From Verrucomicrobiaceae bacterium (lineage in GTDB: Bacteria > Verrucomicrobiota > Verrucomicrobiia > Verrucomicrobiales > Akkermansiaceae): DNA of 64,000 bases. The stretch spans positions 62,001 through 126,000 of the forward strand of contig JAIXWR010000034.1 of NCBI GenBank assembly GCA_027491155.1, given 5' to 3'. Position numbers and translations under genes: made by a program. The first letter of the stretch is position 1. Each line of letters begins with the position of its first letter. Shown here in pieces: positions 26,617 through 35,577 of the stretch. A model generated the notes under the pieces. That model had not been told where the DNA came from. It did not search any database and worked only from the letters and a program-made list of their open reading frames with translations.

Positions 26617-28140
26617 CTACTCCCACTCGATGCTCGCCGGCGGCTTGGTCGAGATGTCGTAGAGCACGCGGTTGATGCCCTTCACCTCGTTGAGGATCTT
26701 GTGGCTGGTCTCGCGCAGGATGTGGTAGGGCAGCTCGACCCAGTCGGCGGTCATCGCGTCTTCGGAAATCACCGCGCGCAGGCTGGTCGCCCACTCGTAG
26801 GAGCGCTCGTCGCCCTTGACCCCGACGGTTTTGACCGGAACGAGGGCGGCATACGACTGCCAGACCTTCTCGTACCAGCCGTGCTCCTTGAGCTTGCCGA
26901 TGAAGATCGCGTCGCACTCGCGGATGATGTGCAGCTTTTCCTCGGTGATGTCGCCGGGGCAGCGCACCGCCAGACCGGGGCCCGGGAAAGGATGGCGCCA
27001 CAGGATGTCGTGGGCGATCCCGAGCGACGCGCCGAGCGCGCGGACCTCGTCCTTGAACAGCTCGGCCAGCGGCTCGAGCACCTTGCCCTCGGCCTGGAGT
27101 TCGAGGATGCGGTCGACGCGGTTGTGGTGCGTCTTGATCTTGGAAGCCTTCGACTTCGCGTTCGACGCGCTTTCGATGACGTCCGGGTAGAGCGTCCCCT
27201 GGGCGAGCATTTCGGCATCGCCGACCGCGTCCCAAAAGGTGTCGATGAACAGCTCGCCGATGATCTTGCGCTTGGCTTCCGGATCGGCCACGCCCTTGAG
27301 CGCGTCGAGGAAGCGGGCGGAGGCGTCGATCGTCTCGATCGGCACGCCCATCCGGTGGAAATTGTTCTGCACTTCCTGCGTCTCGTTCTTCCGCATCAGG
27401 CCGTGGTCGACGTAGATCGCGCGGACCTTCACGCCGGCCTCGTTCAAAAGTACGGCGAGCACCGTACTATCGACCCCTCCGGAGACGCCGCAGACAACCT
27501 GGCGGTTGCCGACGGTCGTGCGGATCCCCTCGATGATCTCGCGCTTGAAGTCGTCGATCCGGAACGGGGCCAGTTCCCCCGCGGTGAGCAGGAAGTTGTG
27601 GAGGATGCGGTTGCCTTCGTGGCTGTGGGTGACTTCCGGATGGAACTGGATGCCGTAGAAGTTCTCGCCCCATTGCAGCGAGACCGGAGTCCCGTGCTGG
27701 TTGGCGGCGAGGACCTTCGCGCATTCCGGCAGCACTTCCACGGTGTCCGAGTGGCTCATCCACACCTGGGAAGCCGGGGAGACGCCTTCGTAGATCCCGG
27801 TGCACGAGGCGGGGTTCAGCGTGGCCGGCCCGTACTCGCGGCGGTTGCTCGCCTTGACGGTGCCGCCGAACTTGATGTTGAGGAGCTGCATCCCGTAGCA
27901 GACGCCGAGCACCGGCACGCCGAAGGCCTTCAGCGCCGCGAAGTCGAGGTCGGGCGCATCGGCTTCCGACGTGCTCTTCGGCCCGCCGGACAGGATGATG
28001 GCACCGGGCTTGCCGATGTCCGGAAAATCCTCGATCGCGTAGAGCTTGGCGAAATAGCCGAGCTCGCGAACGCGGCGGACAATGAGCTGGGTGTACTGCG
28101 AGCCGAAATCGAGGACGGCGACGTGTTGGATCTCCTGCAT
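26617..28140 (-). CDS. guaA: GMP synthase (glutamine-hydrolysing)
   Basis: Converts XMP to GMP with glutamine and ATP in the cytoplasm; 507 residues, the usual length. The N-terminal class I amidotransferase has nucleophile Cys81 in LGVCYGM and the His/Glu pair in FHPEVTHS. The PP-loop motif GVSGGVDSTV opens the synthetase domain, and the dimerisation domain ends in KPPASIEWE, the standard GuaA terminus. ATG at 28140 is preferred over a TTG two codons upstream. It follows guaB by 36 bp on the same strand. Confidence 0.97.
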   Translation of the reverse strand: MQEIQHVAVLDFGSQYTQLIVRRVRELGYFAKLYAIEDFPDIGKPGAIILSGGPKSTSEADAPDLDFAALKAFGVPVLGVCYGMQLLNIKFGGTVKASNRREYGPATLNPASCTGIYEGVSPASQVWMSHSDTVEVLPECAKVLAANQHGTPVSLQWGENFYGIQFHPEVTHSHEGNRILHNFLLTAGELAPFRIDDFKREIIEGIRTTVGNRQVVCGVSGGVDSTVLAVLLNEAGVKVRAIYVDHGLMRKNETQEVQNNFHRMGVPIETIDASARFLDALKGVADPEAKRKIIGELFIDTFWDAVGDAEMLAQGTLYPDVIESASNAKSKASKIKTHHNRVDRILELQAEGKVLEPLAELFKDEVRALGASLGIAHDILWRHPFPGPGLAVRCPGDITEEKLHIIRECDAIFIGKLKEHGWYEKVWQSYAALVPVKTVGVKGDERSYEWATSLRAVISEDAMTADWVELPYHILRETSHKILNEVKGINRVLYDISTKPPASIEWE

Positions 28141-28176
28141 GGCCAAAGGGAATTCGGAAAGGAACGGGGGAGCGGC

Positions 28177-29631
28177 TCAGTGGAGCGGCTGGTAGTTGGT
28201 CGGTTCTTCGGTGATGACCACGTCGTGGACGTGGCTTTCACGCAAGCCCCCGGCGGTGATCCGGGTGAAGCGGGCGCGCTTGCGGAGTTCCTCCAGGCTG
28301 TTGGCGCCGACATAGCCCATGCCCGAGCGGAGGCCGCCCATCAGCTGGAAGATCACGTCGGCCAGCGGGCCCTTGTAGGGGACCCGGCCCTCGACGCCTT
28401 CCGCCACCAGCTTGCCGGAGCTGTTCTGGCCGTAGCGGTCGCCGGAGCCCTTGCGCATCGCGCCGAGCGAGCCCATGCCGCGGTAGGTTTTGAAGCGGCG
28501 GCCCTGGTAATAGACGCTTTGGCCGGGACTCTCGCGGGTGCCGGCAAGCAGCGAGCCGAGCATCACCAGGTCGGCTCCGGCTGCGAGGGCCTTCACCACG
28601 TCACCGGAGTAACGGATCCCGCCGTCGGCGATGACTTTCACCCCGCGCTCGCGGCAGTAGCCGGCGACATTCTGGATCGCGGTGAACTGCGGCATCCCGA
28701 CGCCGGCGATCACCCGCGTGGTGCAAATCGAACCCGGACCGACGCCGACTTTCAGCGCGCTGGCACCGGCAGCCACCAGATCCTTCGCGCCCTGTTCGGT
28801 GACCACGTTGCCGGCCACGACGGGGACGCTGGAAAGCGAGCGCAGCTTGGAAATCACCTCCATCACCCGCGAGGTGTGGCCGGTCGCGGCATCGATGAAG
28901 AGCGCGTCGGCTCCCGCATCGATCATCGCCTGTCCGCGCTCGACGCAGTCGGGGCCGACGCCCACCGCGGCACCGCAGCGCAGCCGCCCGGAAGGATCCT
29001 TGGCGGCGTTGGTGAAGGTGATCCGCTTTTCGATGTCGGAGCCGGTGATCAGCCCGACCAGCTTGCCGTCCGCATCCACCAGCGGCAGCTTTTCGATCCG
29101 GTTCTGGTAAAGGATGCGTCGCGCCTCCTCGAGCTCGGTGTTCGCGGGAGCGGTGACCAGCTTGTCGCGACGGGTCATCACGTCCTCGACCTTCGCGTCG
29201 CTGCGGTCGAGGTAGCGCACGTCGCGCCCGGTGACCATGCCTTCCAGGCGGCCTTCGGCATCGATGACCGGGAAGCCCGAGAAGCCGTGCTCGTCCATGA
29301 TCGCGCGGATCTCGTCGATGCTCTGCTCCTTGCGCACGGTGAGGGGTTTCTGGATCACCGCGTTCTCGGACCGCTTGACCCGCGACACCATCGAGGCCTG
29401 CTCGGGGATCGGGCAGGCGCGGTGGATCACGCCCATCCCCCCTTCGCGGGCCAGCGCCACCGCCAGTTCGGGTTCGGAAACCGTGTCCATGGCCGCCGAA
29501 ACGACCGGAATGTTCAGCCGGATGTCGGCCGTCACGTACGTCGAAATGTCCGATTCCGTAGGGAGAATCTCGCTCAGCGCGGGAACGAGAAGCACGTCGT
29601 CGAACGACAATCCGAGGGAAATATCCGCCAT
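28177..29631 (-). CDS. guaB: IMP dehydrogenase
   Basis: Oxidises IMP to XMP with NAD+, the committed step of guanine nucleotide synthesis; 484 residues. The catalytic loop [15 protein letters not shown] (Cys at about 302), the flap arginine region and two CBS domains inserted at about 95-215 ([37 protein letters not shown]) are visible. The first gene of the guaB-guaA pair; the HAD phosphatase gene lies 64 bp upstream on the same strand. Confidence 0.97.
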   Translation of the reverse strand: MADISLGLSFDDVLLVPALSEILPTESDISTYVTADIRLNIPVVSAAMDTVSEPELAVALAREGGMGVIHRACPIPEQASMVSRVKRSENAVIQKPLTVRKEQSIDEIRAIMDEHGFSGFPVIDAEGRLEGMVTGRDVRYLDRSDAKVEDVMTRRDKLVTAPANTELEEARRILYQNRIEKLPLVDADGKLVGLITGSDIEKRITFTNAAKDPSGRLRCGAAVGVGPDCVERGQAMIDAGADALFIDAATGHTSRVMEVISKLRSLSSVPVVAGNVVTEQGAKDLVAAGASALKVGVGPGSICTTRVIAGVGMPQFTAIQNVAGYCRERGVKVIADGGIRYSGDVVKALAAGADLVMLGSLLAGTRESPGQSVYYQGRRFKTYRGMGSLGAMRKGSGDRYGQNSSGKLVAEGVEGRVPYKGPLADVIFQLMGGLRSGMGYVGANSLEELRKRARFTRITAGGLRESHVHDVVITEEPTNYQPLH

Positions 29632-29695
29632 GGGGGAGTCAAAAGAGGGCCACCCCCGGAATCAAGAGCGAATCCCCAAAACCTCGGGAATCCCT

Positions 29696-30313
29696 TTATT
29701 TGCGGGCGTAATTCAGTGGTACCGGGATCGAGACCACGGTCATCCCCGCGAGCTGTCCCGCCATCACCCCGGCCGGCGCGTCCTCGAGCACCAGGCAGCG
29801 CTCCGGCCTGACGCCGAGCAACTGGGCCGCCTTGAGGAAAATGTCCGGAGCCGGCTTGCCGTTCACCACGTCGTCGGCGGTCACGACCTCCTCGAAAAGG
29901 TCCGACACCCCGACCGCCTGCAGGGTTTTCTCGATGACCAGACGGGTGCCACCGGTCGCGATCGCCATCGGCAGCTTGCCCCGCAGGCTCTCGGCGAAGG
30001 CCGCCACCTCGTCGATCAACTCGAGCTGGCCGAGCTTCCTCAGGAAAGCCTCGCGCTTCGAGAACGCCACCTTCGCGGGATCGAGCTTCAGGCCGTACTC
30101 GTCGTTGATCTCGACCACGATGTCCTTGGTCGGACGGCCGCCCATGGCATAGAAGACATCCTCCTTGAAGATATTAGCTGCACCATGCAGCGACAGGGCC
30201 TCGCACCAGGCCTCGAAATGCAGCGGCATCGAGTGAACCAGGGTGCCGTCGCAGTCGAAAATCACCGCTTCGAAGCCGTCTGCCGTTAGATTGATGTCGC
30301 CGATAGTTGCCAT
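29696..30313 (-). CDS. HAD-family phosphatase / beta-phosphoglucomutase-like
   Basis: Haloacid dehalogenase superfamily enzyme of 205 residues. Motif I is FDCDGTLVHSMPLH (nucleophile Asp), motif II IATGG, motif III with the Lys in VNGKPAPDIF, and motif IV LVLEDAPAG. The cap and active-site pattern resembles beta-phosphoglucomutase and DOG-type sugar phosphatases. ATG 30313 is preferred to the longer frame that runs to 30364. It lies 60 bp downstream of UGP on the same strand, so an action on a hexose phosphate such as glucose 1-phosphate is plausible but not shown. Confidence 0.8.
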   Translation of the reverse strand: MATIGDINLTADGFEAVIFDCDGTLVHSMPLHFEAWCEALSLHGAANIFKEDVFYAMGGRPTKDIVVEINDEYGLKLDPAKVAFSKREAFLRKLGQLELIDEVAAFAESLRGKLPMAIATGGTRLVIEKTLQAVGVSDLFEEVVTADDVVNGKPAPDIFLKAAQLLGVRPERCLVLEDAPAGVMAGQLAGMTVVSIPVPLNYARK

Positions 30314-30373
30314 TTGCGCCGTCCGGGTAACAGCCCCCCTCCGAATGGCAAGGCCGCAAATCAAAAATGTCCG

Positions 30374-31825
30374 TCAAAGGGAGAAGTCCCCGTCGACATA
30401 TGTCCCCGGAGCCACGGTCCTGATCTCCCCGGGAGCCGCGGAGAACGACACCTTGCCCTGCAGGACGACGCCGTCCGCAAAGCGCAGCGGTCCGCGGATG
30501 CCGACCTCGTCGCAAGCGGCGAGCGAGGGCGTGCCGAGCGACTCGATGGCGTCCACCAGCTTGTAGGAGTCGTCGAGCTTGACCACCGGCGGCTGCCCGT
30601 GACGGATGTCGGCGAGTTCGACCCGTCCGTCCTCGCCGATGTGGTAGGCGTCGGAGCGCAGGGCGAACAGGTCGGCGGTGGACTTGACCGGCGCGAAGCG
30701 CGAGCGCGGCACCTCGATCGCCTGGGAACCTTCGAAGCACTCGATCGCCGCGCCCATCGCCACTTCGAGCTGGATCACCGCGGTGGAGTTCTTGTCGCGC
30801 GGATCCACCGTCTTGCGGTTGCGGATCATCGGCAGCGGCAGCACCCCGCCGCATCCGGCGAGCTTTTCCTTGAGCAGGTCGAGCCTCAGCCAGATCGAGT
30901 TGGTGTTGAAATAGCGGTGGCGGTCGATGTCCTGGAAGGCATCGAGGTCGGCGTCCGGGCACTGCGCCACCTCCCGCAGAAGGAGACGGCCGTCGCCGGA
31001 ACGGACCGCCAGATGGCCGCCCTTCCGGTCGGCCGGGGTGCGGCGGGTCACCTCCATCAGGAAAGGCGCGCCGGAATCGGCGAAATGCTTCAACAGACCG
31101 GGCTCGAGGACCGCCCCGAGGTTGTCCGAATTCGAAACGAACGCGTATTTCACGCCGGCTTCCAGCAGGCGGTCGAGCCACCCGCTGCCGACCAGCGCCG
31201 GATAGAGGTCGCCGTGACCGGGCGGGCACCATTCCAGCGAAGGATTCGCCGGCCATTCGACCGGGGCCAGCGTCGCTTCGTCGATCTTGGGCACCTGGTT
31301 CTGCATCAACTCCACCTCGGAGGCATCGGCAAAGCCGCCGTCGGCGTGCTTCTTGAGATAGTCGAGGGTATCGGCGCTGGTGCTGAAGCTGTTCATCAGC
31401 AGCAACCGCACGGGCGAAGCGCTCGTCTCGCGGAGGCTCTTCACCTGGCGGACGATCAGATCGAGGAAGTTCACCCCCGGCCGAACCTCGAGCACGCTCT
31501 TGACCTTCTGCAGGCCCATGCTGGTGCCGAGACCGCCGTTGAGCTTGATCACCACGGTCCGGGCGAGCAGGGCGGGATCGAAGTCCGCGGCTCCCGGCTC
31601 GAAAACCGCCAGGCCCTCCGCCGGGCGGATCGCTTCCTCGGGGATCAGACCGGTCTCCTCGCGGCACAGCGCCTCGTAGTTGTGACGGAAGGCACCGATG
31701 GCCGCTTCCATCACGCCGGCTTCACGCATCTTCCGCTCGAATGGCACGAAATCTCCTCGCTTCATGTCTGGGTAGGGGGCGGGCTTCGCCAGCGGCCTCG
31801 CGCCGCCGGCCACCCGGGCGGACAT
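30374..31825 (-). CDS. ugp: UTP-glucose-1-phosphate uridylyltransferase (UGP type)
   Basis: Forms UDP-glucose from UTP and glucose 1-phosphate. It belongs to the eukaryote-like UDPGP family, not the bacterial GalU family: VVIKLNGGLGTSMG is the nucleotide-binding loop, with QNQVPKID, WCPPGHGDLY, FVSNSDNLGA and a C-terminal left-handed beta-helix part. About 483 residues from the ATG at 31825; a second candidate ATG is at 31765. The open frame upstream of 31825 overlaps the rpoN promoter region. UDP-glucose also feeds the GalE substrate pool. Confidence 0.88.
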   Translation of the reverse strand: MSARVAGGARPLAKPAPYPDMKRGDFVPFERKMREAGVMEAAIGAFRHNYEALCREETGLIPEEAIRPAEGLAVFEPGAADFDPALLARTVVIKLNGGLGTSMGLQKVKSVLEVRPGVNFLDLIVRQVKSLRETSASPVRLLLMNSFSTSADTLDYLKKHADGGFADASEVELMQNQVPKIDEATLAPVEWPANPSLEWCPPGHGDLYPALVGSGWLDRLLEAGVKYAFVSNSDNLGAVLEPGLLKHFADSGAPFLMEVTRRTPADRKGGHLAVRSGDGRLLLREVAQCPDADLDAFQDIDRHRYFNTNSIWLRLDLLKEKLAGCGGVLPLPMIRNRKTVDPRDKNSTAVIQLEVAMGAAIECFEGSQAIEVPRSRFAPVKSTADLFALRSDAYHIGEDGRVELADIRHGQPPVVKLDDSYKLVDAIESLGTPSLAACDEVGIRGPLRFADGVVLQGKVSFSAAPGEIRTVAPGTYVDGDFSL

Positions 31826-31873
31826 CGCCTCCCACAGTTGGCGAGAGGCCGCAAGGAAAATAAAAAATCCCTG

Positions 31874-31889
31874 TGGCACGAAAAGTGCT
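31874..31889 (+). promoter_or_regulatory. Candidate sigma-54 promoter in front of rpoN
   Basis: TGGCACGAAAAGTGCT matches the sigma-54 consensus TGGCACG-N4-TTGCW with one mismatch. The invariant GG (31875-31876) and GC (31887-31888) are exactly 10 bp apart. A start would fall near 31900, about 50 nt before the rpoN ATG. This would make rpoN autoregulated. Confidence 0.55.
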
Positions 31890-31949
31890 GTAATTTCTGG
31901 TAGGCTCGGCTTAATTCCCGGCGTCCCCGCTACCCGAGGGATCCAACTC

Positions 31950-33353
31950 ATGGCCGATGCCTCGCTCCATCAATCCCTGGGCCAGCAACAATCGCTGGCC
32001 CCGCAGATGCGGCGCAGTTTGGAGATCCTGCAAGCCAACTCCATGGAGCTGCAGCAGCTGGTGCAGCAGGCTCTGGACATCAATCCGGTGCTGGAAGACA
32101 TCACGGAATCGATCTCCCTCGACGAGAACTCGCCGGATCCGGAGGAGGCCGATTCGCTGGAGCACCTCAACGAGACCGACGACGATTGGCGCGATCTCGA
32201 AATCATGGAGCGCCGCTCCAACCCGTGGAGCGCCGACGACGAGGAACGGCGGGAGCATCTCTACAACTCGATCGTCGCCCCGGAGACCCTGCAGCAGCAT
32301 CTCTCCCACCAGCTCGACTTTTCACTCGTCGATCCCGCCGTGCGCGACGCCGCCCGGCAGTTGCTCGGCAACCTCGATTCGCGCGGATTCCTCGACCTTC
32401 CCGCCCGCGAACTCGCCGCCCGGCTCGGGATTCCGAAGAAGACCATGGATGAAGCGGTGAAGCTCATCCAATCGTTCGATCCCCCGGGCATCGGTGCCGC
32501 CGGCATCCAGGAGTCCTTGCTCCTGCAGCTCGAACGGAATGGCGAAGGCAACAGCCTCGAATACCGGATTGTCCGGGATCATCTGGAGGAGCTCGCGAGG
32601 AAGCGCTACCCGCAGATCGCCCGGACGCTCGGCACCAGCGTCGAGCGGATCTCCGAAGCCGCCTCGCGGATCGGCCGGCTGACTCCGAATCCCGGCGGGG
32701 ATTTCGATCCGACCGGAAACCCCTACATCCAGCCCGACGTCGTGATCGAGCGGAGCGACGAGGGCTGGAAGGCGCGGCTGACCCACGAGTATCTGCCCAA
32801 GCTGAAGATCAGCGATTTCTACAAGGACCTGCTCGGCAAGACCAACAACGACCGCAAGGCGCGCCATTTCCTGCGCGAACAGATCCGGGAAGGACGCACC
32901 CTGATCCGGTCGTTGTCGCTCCGCCAGGAGACCATCCTTTCGATCGCGGAGAAGCTGATCGAGCACCAGCCCGCCTTCCTTGAGAAAGGTCCGCGCCACC
33001 TGCGGCCGCTGACGATGAACGAAATCGCCGACCAGATCGGCCTGCACGCGACCACCATCTCGCGGGCGGTCGCCGGCAAATACGTCCTCACCCCGCACGG
33101 CCTGATGGAGATGCGCGCCTTCTTCGCCGCCGGCTACCAGACGGCCGACGGCACGGAGGTCTCGAACGCCGGGGTGCGCGAGGCCATCCAGGACCTGGTG
33201 GCCAAGGAGGATCCCTCCAAGCCGCTCTCCGACGACGCGCTGGCCAAGCAGCTCAAGGTGCAGGGCATCCCGGTGGCCCGACGCACCGTCGCGAAGTACC
33301 GCGAACAGCTCGGCATCCTGCCCTCGCACCTCCGCAAGTCCTTCACGAGCTGA
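31950..33353 (+). CDS. rpoN: RNA polymerase sigma-54 factor
   Basis: Alternative sigma factor that needs enhancer-binding ATPases; 467 residues. The Gln- and Leu-rich region I is at the N terminus (LAPQMRRSLEILQANSMELQ), followed by the core-binding region, the helix-turn-helix region (MNEIADQIGLHATTISRAVA) and the RpoN box ARRTVAKYRE at about 442-451, which contacts the -24 element. It ends just after the box, as usual. Divergent from ugp, convergent with the DUF3820 gene 17 bp away. No enhancer-binding protein is in the window. Confidence 0.97.
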   Translation: MADASLHQSLGQQQSLAPQMRRSLEILQANSMELQQLVQQALDINPVLEDITESISLDENSPDPEEADSLEHLNETDDDWRDLEIMERRSNPWSADDEERREHLYNSIVAPETLQQHLSHQLDFSLVDPAVRDAARQLLGNLDSRGFLDLPARELAARLGIPKKTMDEAVKLIQSFDPPGIGAAGIQESLLLQLERNGEGNSLEYRIVRDHLEELARKRYPQIARTLGTSVERISEAASRIGRLTPNPGGDFDPTGNPYIQPDVVIERSDEGWKARLTHEYLPKLKISDFYKDLLGKTNNDRKARHFLREQIREGRTLIRSLSLRQETILSIAEKLIEHQPAFLEKGPRHLRPLTMNEIADQIGLHATTISRAVAGKYVLTPHGLMEMRAFFAAGYQTADGTEVSNAGVREAIQDLVAKEDPSKPLSDDALAKQLKVQGIPVARRTVAKYREQLGILPSHLRKSFTS

Positions 33354-33370
33354 CCCGGCACCGAAGGGTT

Positions 33371-33697
33371 TCACATGGGCCGCTCGTCCTCCGGGAACAT
33401 GACCTCCCGCGGTCGCTTCGGATGGAAACTCACCCGGCCGCCCAAGGCCTCGCGCAAGGGATCGAAGACCGTGTCCATGCCGACTTCCTTGATCTCGCAG
33501 ACGACGGCCATCAGCTCGCCCAGGCGGCCCTTGGGAAAGCCGCGCTCCTTGAACCAGAGAAGATACTCCACCGGCAGGTCGTGAAGCGGCATCCCGGACG
33601 GCGGCACCGCGGCCGGGCCATACTTGCCGAAAGGCATGCGCATCCGGCCGATCTCGGCGAGGAGGTTGCGGAAGTTCTCGCGCTCGATGTCGTTCAC
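33371..33697 (-). CDS. DUF3820 family protein
   Basis: Small cytoplasmic protein of about 108 residues. Its core MPFGKYGPAAVPPSGMPLHD and YLLWFKERGFPKGRLGELM match the DUF3820 family (annotated in some species as a putative quorum-regulated virulence factor). The GTG at 33697 is the likely start: the upstream in-frame extension runs through the terminator of the respiratory operon. Function unknown; in other bacteria the domain accompanies DNA-processing proteins. Confidence 0.72.
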   Translation of the reverse strand: MNDIERENFRNLLAEIGRMRMPFGKYGPAAVPPSGMPLHDLPVEYLLWFKERGFPKGRLGELMAVVCEIKEVGMDTVFDPLREALGGRVSFHPKRPREVMFPEDERPM

Positions 33698-33757
33698 GGG
33701 CGGCAGGATAGGCCGGAAGCAATTGAATGGCTCCCTGAAAGCGTCCCGCGCGGGCAC

Positions 33758-33789
33758 AAAAAAGCGGGAAGCCCGACGGACTTCCCGCA
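33758..33789 (-). terminator. Terminator of the respiratory operon
   Basis: On the minus strand GCGGGAAG (33788-33781) pairs with CTTCCCGC (33771-33764) around a 9-nt loop, followed by TTTTTT. It lies 18 bp after the ctaC stop codon and marks the end of the 16-gene operon. Confidence 0.93.
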
Positions 33790-33806
33790 TGGAAAGGAGT
33801 TGCCGT

Positions 33807-34592
33807 TCAGCGGCTGGCGGTCACGGCCTTCGGCTGGCGCGACTTGAGGGCGCTGTCGGACTCGCCGTCGGCCCACGCGCGGTAGGCCTCGTCGGTCACG
33901 ACTTCCATCTGGCCGAGCATGTTGCCGTGGCCTTCCCCGCAGAGCTGGCCGCAGACGACGGAAGTTTCGAGCGTCTTGTTCGGCGTGAACCACATCGGGA
34001 ATTCCTTGCCCGGGATGGCGTCCTGCTGGATGCGCATCGGAACGATGGAGTAGTTGTGGATCACGTCGTTGGAACCAATGTTCAAGATGGCCGGACGGCC
34101 CTTTGCGATCTTGAGGATCGAGGTGGTGAAATCGTCCTGGGCATTGGGATCGTTGAAGCCGCTCGCCGCGTCACTGTTGCTGGTGCGGACCAGCGGATCG
34201 ATGCGGCCGAACTTCCCGTCCTTGCCGGGGTAGTGGTAGGTCCAGCCGAACTGCCAGCCAATGACCCGAACGCGGACGGGATCGAGCTTCTGAACCTTCT
34301 CCCAAGTGTCGGTGCGCTCCTTCCAGAGCGGGATCGCGAAGCCAAGCAAAAGCACGGCCTCGATGATCACCACGGCAATCTCGAGGTGACTGGAAAGGTG
34401 ATTGCGGACCCCATGATAGGAGGCCTTCGGGTTTGCCGAGGCGCGGAAGCGAATCAGGCAGTAGAGGAAGAACAGGGTCCACCCCACGAAGAGCGCGATC
34501 ATGAACCAGTGGACCACGTCGATGAGGTGGTCGACCCGGCCGCCGTGGGCGGAGAAGTTTTCGGGGATGCCGAGGAGTTTCGAGGGACTCAT
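33807..34592 (-). CDS. ctaC: Cytochrome c oxidase subunit II (CuA)
   Basis: CuA-bearing subunit of the caa3/aa3-type oxidase, which takes electrons from cytochrome c in the periplasm. 261 residues with two N-terminal transmembrane segments (about 24-48 and 70-90) and a cupredoxin domain. All CuA side-chain ligands are present: His179, Cys214, Cys218, His222 and Met225 (VCGQLCGEGHGNM). Between the cysteines Gln replaces the common Glu, which contributes only a backbone carbonyl. There is no C-terminal heme c domain, so it is not a classical caa3 fusion. Last gene of the operon. Confidence 0.92.
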   Translation of the reverse strand: MSPSKLLGIPENFSAHGGRVDHLIDVVHWFMIALFVGWTLFFLYCLIRFRASANPKASYHGVRNHLSSHLEIAVVIIEAVLLLGFAIPLWKERTDTWEKVQKLDPVRVRVIGWQFGWTYHYPGKDGKFGRIDPLVRTSNSDAASGFNDPNAQDDFTTSILKIAKGRPAILNIGSNDVIHNYSIVPMRIQQDAIPGKEFPMWFTPNKTLETSVVCGQLCGEGHGNMLGQMEVVTDEAYRAWADGESDSALKSRQPKAVTASR

Positions 34593-34610
34593 GGAAGAAA
34601 GGTGGAGGCG

Positions 34611-34823
34611 TTATCGGACGGGAGCGTTGGCGACCGGTTCATCGCGGAACTCGGGTTCAAGCGCGGCGTTGCTGCGGCGGACCAGACGGATCATGAAGAA
34701 CGCCACGCCGCCGAGCATCGGGAGAATCATCGCGAGCAGCGCGAAGATCGACCAGCCGATGGCGTTGGTGTGATCGGCGAAATTGCGGGCGCAGGTGAGG
34801 CAGGCAAGGAAGGAGTCGTTCAT
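34611..34823 (-). CDS. Small membrane protein with N-terminal CxxC
   Basis: 70 residues with LACLTC at about 6-11, then one or two transmembrane segments (GWSIFALLAMILPMLGGVAFFM) and a short hydrophilic tail. It starts 12 bp after the next upstream gene and ends 18 bp before ctaC. The CxxC could bind a metal or help copper delivery to CuA; that is inference. No family recognised. Confidence 0.65.
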   Translation of the reverse strand: MNDSFLACLTCARNFADHTNAIGWSIFALLAMILPMLGGVAFFMIRLVRRSNAALEPEFRDEPVANAPVR

Positions 34824-34835
34824 GGCAGGAAGTTG

Positions 34836-35036
34836 TCAGAGGACGATGTTGCGGACCTTCTTGTAGAAATAGACGCCGTAGACGGGCATTCCCAGCAACC
34901 CCGCCACGCTGACCACGCCGAGTGCCGTGACCGTCGCCGTGCGGTCCGCCGCGAGCACGAAGGCCCACAGGGAGAGGAACGCGAACAGCAGGGTGCTCAC
35001 GGTCACGAAAACGATGTGGAAAGCGCGGAGCGACAT
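34836..35036 (-). CDS. Small membrane protein in oxidase operon
   Basis: 66 residues with two predicted transmembrane segments (VFVTVSTLLFAFLSLWAFVL, then VTALGVVSVAGLLGMPVYGV) and a basic C terminus. The frame is open upstream to 35183, but that part is encoded by the GAAGTTCCAAGTG repeats, so ATG 35036 is chosen. Possibly an accessory or assembly subunit of the oxidase; not recognised. Confidence 0.65.
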   Translation of the reverse strand: MSLRAFHIVFVTVSTLLFAFLSLWAFVLAADRTATVTALGVVSVAGLLGMPVYGVYFYKKVRNIVL

Positions 35037-35044
35037 GGTGGTGG

Positions 35045-35075
35045 GAAGTTCCAAGTGAGAAGTTCCAAGTAGCAA
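35045..35075 (+). repeat. Interspersed repeat, copy 2 (GAAGTTCCAAGTG type)
   Basis: Two copies of GAAGTTCCAAGT(G) separated by one base, followed by AGCAA. It lies in the 133-bp gap between ctaF and the 66-residue gene, the largest gap in the operon. A degenerate, inverted relative is at 35130-35163 (TGGCACTTGGCAC...GGAACTTC) in the same gap. Confidence 0.8.
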
Positions 35076-35169
35076 TGAAGGCAGGATCAGCCGGCAGACA
35101 AGGCGAGGTTCAGGATTCTTCGGTTCTTTTTGGCACTTGGCACTTTTTTCCTGCTGGAACTTCAGGCCA

Positions 35170-35538
35170 TCACCAGCGGGCATCCTTTTCGGACCCGGGG
35201 ACGCCGTCGCCGAAGCCGTTGTAGTGGATCGGATCCCATTTCGCGAGGGCGATCAGGGCGACCAGGAAAAACGCGGCGAGGATGCCGAAGCCGAAGAGCC
35301 AGTAGATCATCCGCTTCTCGTGGTTGAGATGCATGAAGATCGCCGCGACCAGGGTCGCCTTGACCGAGGCGATGAGGAGACCCAGGACCATGTCGGCCGT
35401 GTCAAAGCCGTGCTCGCCGAAGTCCAGCCATGGAATGGTGGCGACCATCACGGTGATGACGGTGCCGGCGAACAAGACCGCCCCGATCAACTTGTAGAGG
35501 CGGAGCGATTTCTGGATTGCTTCGGGAGAATCGGCCAT
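35170..35538 (-). CDS. ctaF: Cytochrome c oxidase subunit IV
   Basis: 122 residues, three transmembrane segments: IGAVLFAGTVITVMVATIPW, LLIASVKATLVAAIFMHLNH and WLFGFGILAAFFLVALIAL. VKATLVAAIFMHL is the typical core of bacterial COX4/caa3 subunit IV. Accessory inner-membrane subunit of the CtaCDE oxidase. It follows ctaE by 39 bp. Confidence 0.88.
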   Translation of the reverse strand: MADSPEAIQKSLRLYKLIGAVLFAGTVITVMVATIPWLDFGEHGFDTADMVLGLLIASVKATLVAAIFMHLNHEKRMIYWLFGFGILAAFFLVALIALAKWDPIHYNGFGDGVPGSEKDARW

Positions 35539-35577
35539 GACTTGAAGTGCAGGAAAGAGAAGAACGGGAAGAGATCC

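Noticed and set aside
26521-29811. Plus-strand open frame of 1096 codons
   Set aside because: It is antisense to guaA and guaB, which are certain. High G+C keeps the opposite frame open; the product is Asp/His/Val-rich with no family features.
31826-31949. N-terminal extension of the UGP gene to 31951
   Set aside because: It would cover the whole divergent promoter region, including the sigma-54 site, and has no similarity to the family.
33807-34592. Gln in place of Glu between the CuA cysteines taken as loss of function
   Set aside because: That residue contributes a backbone carbonyl, and all side-chain ligands are present.
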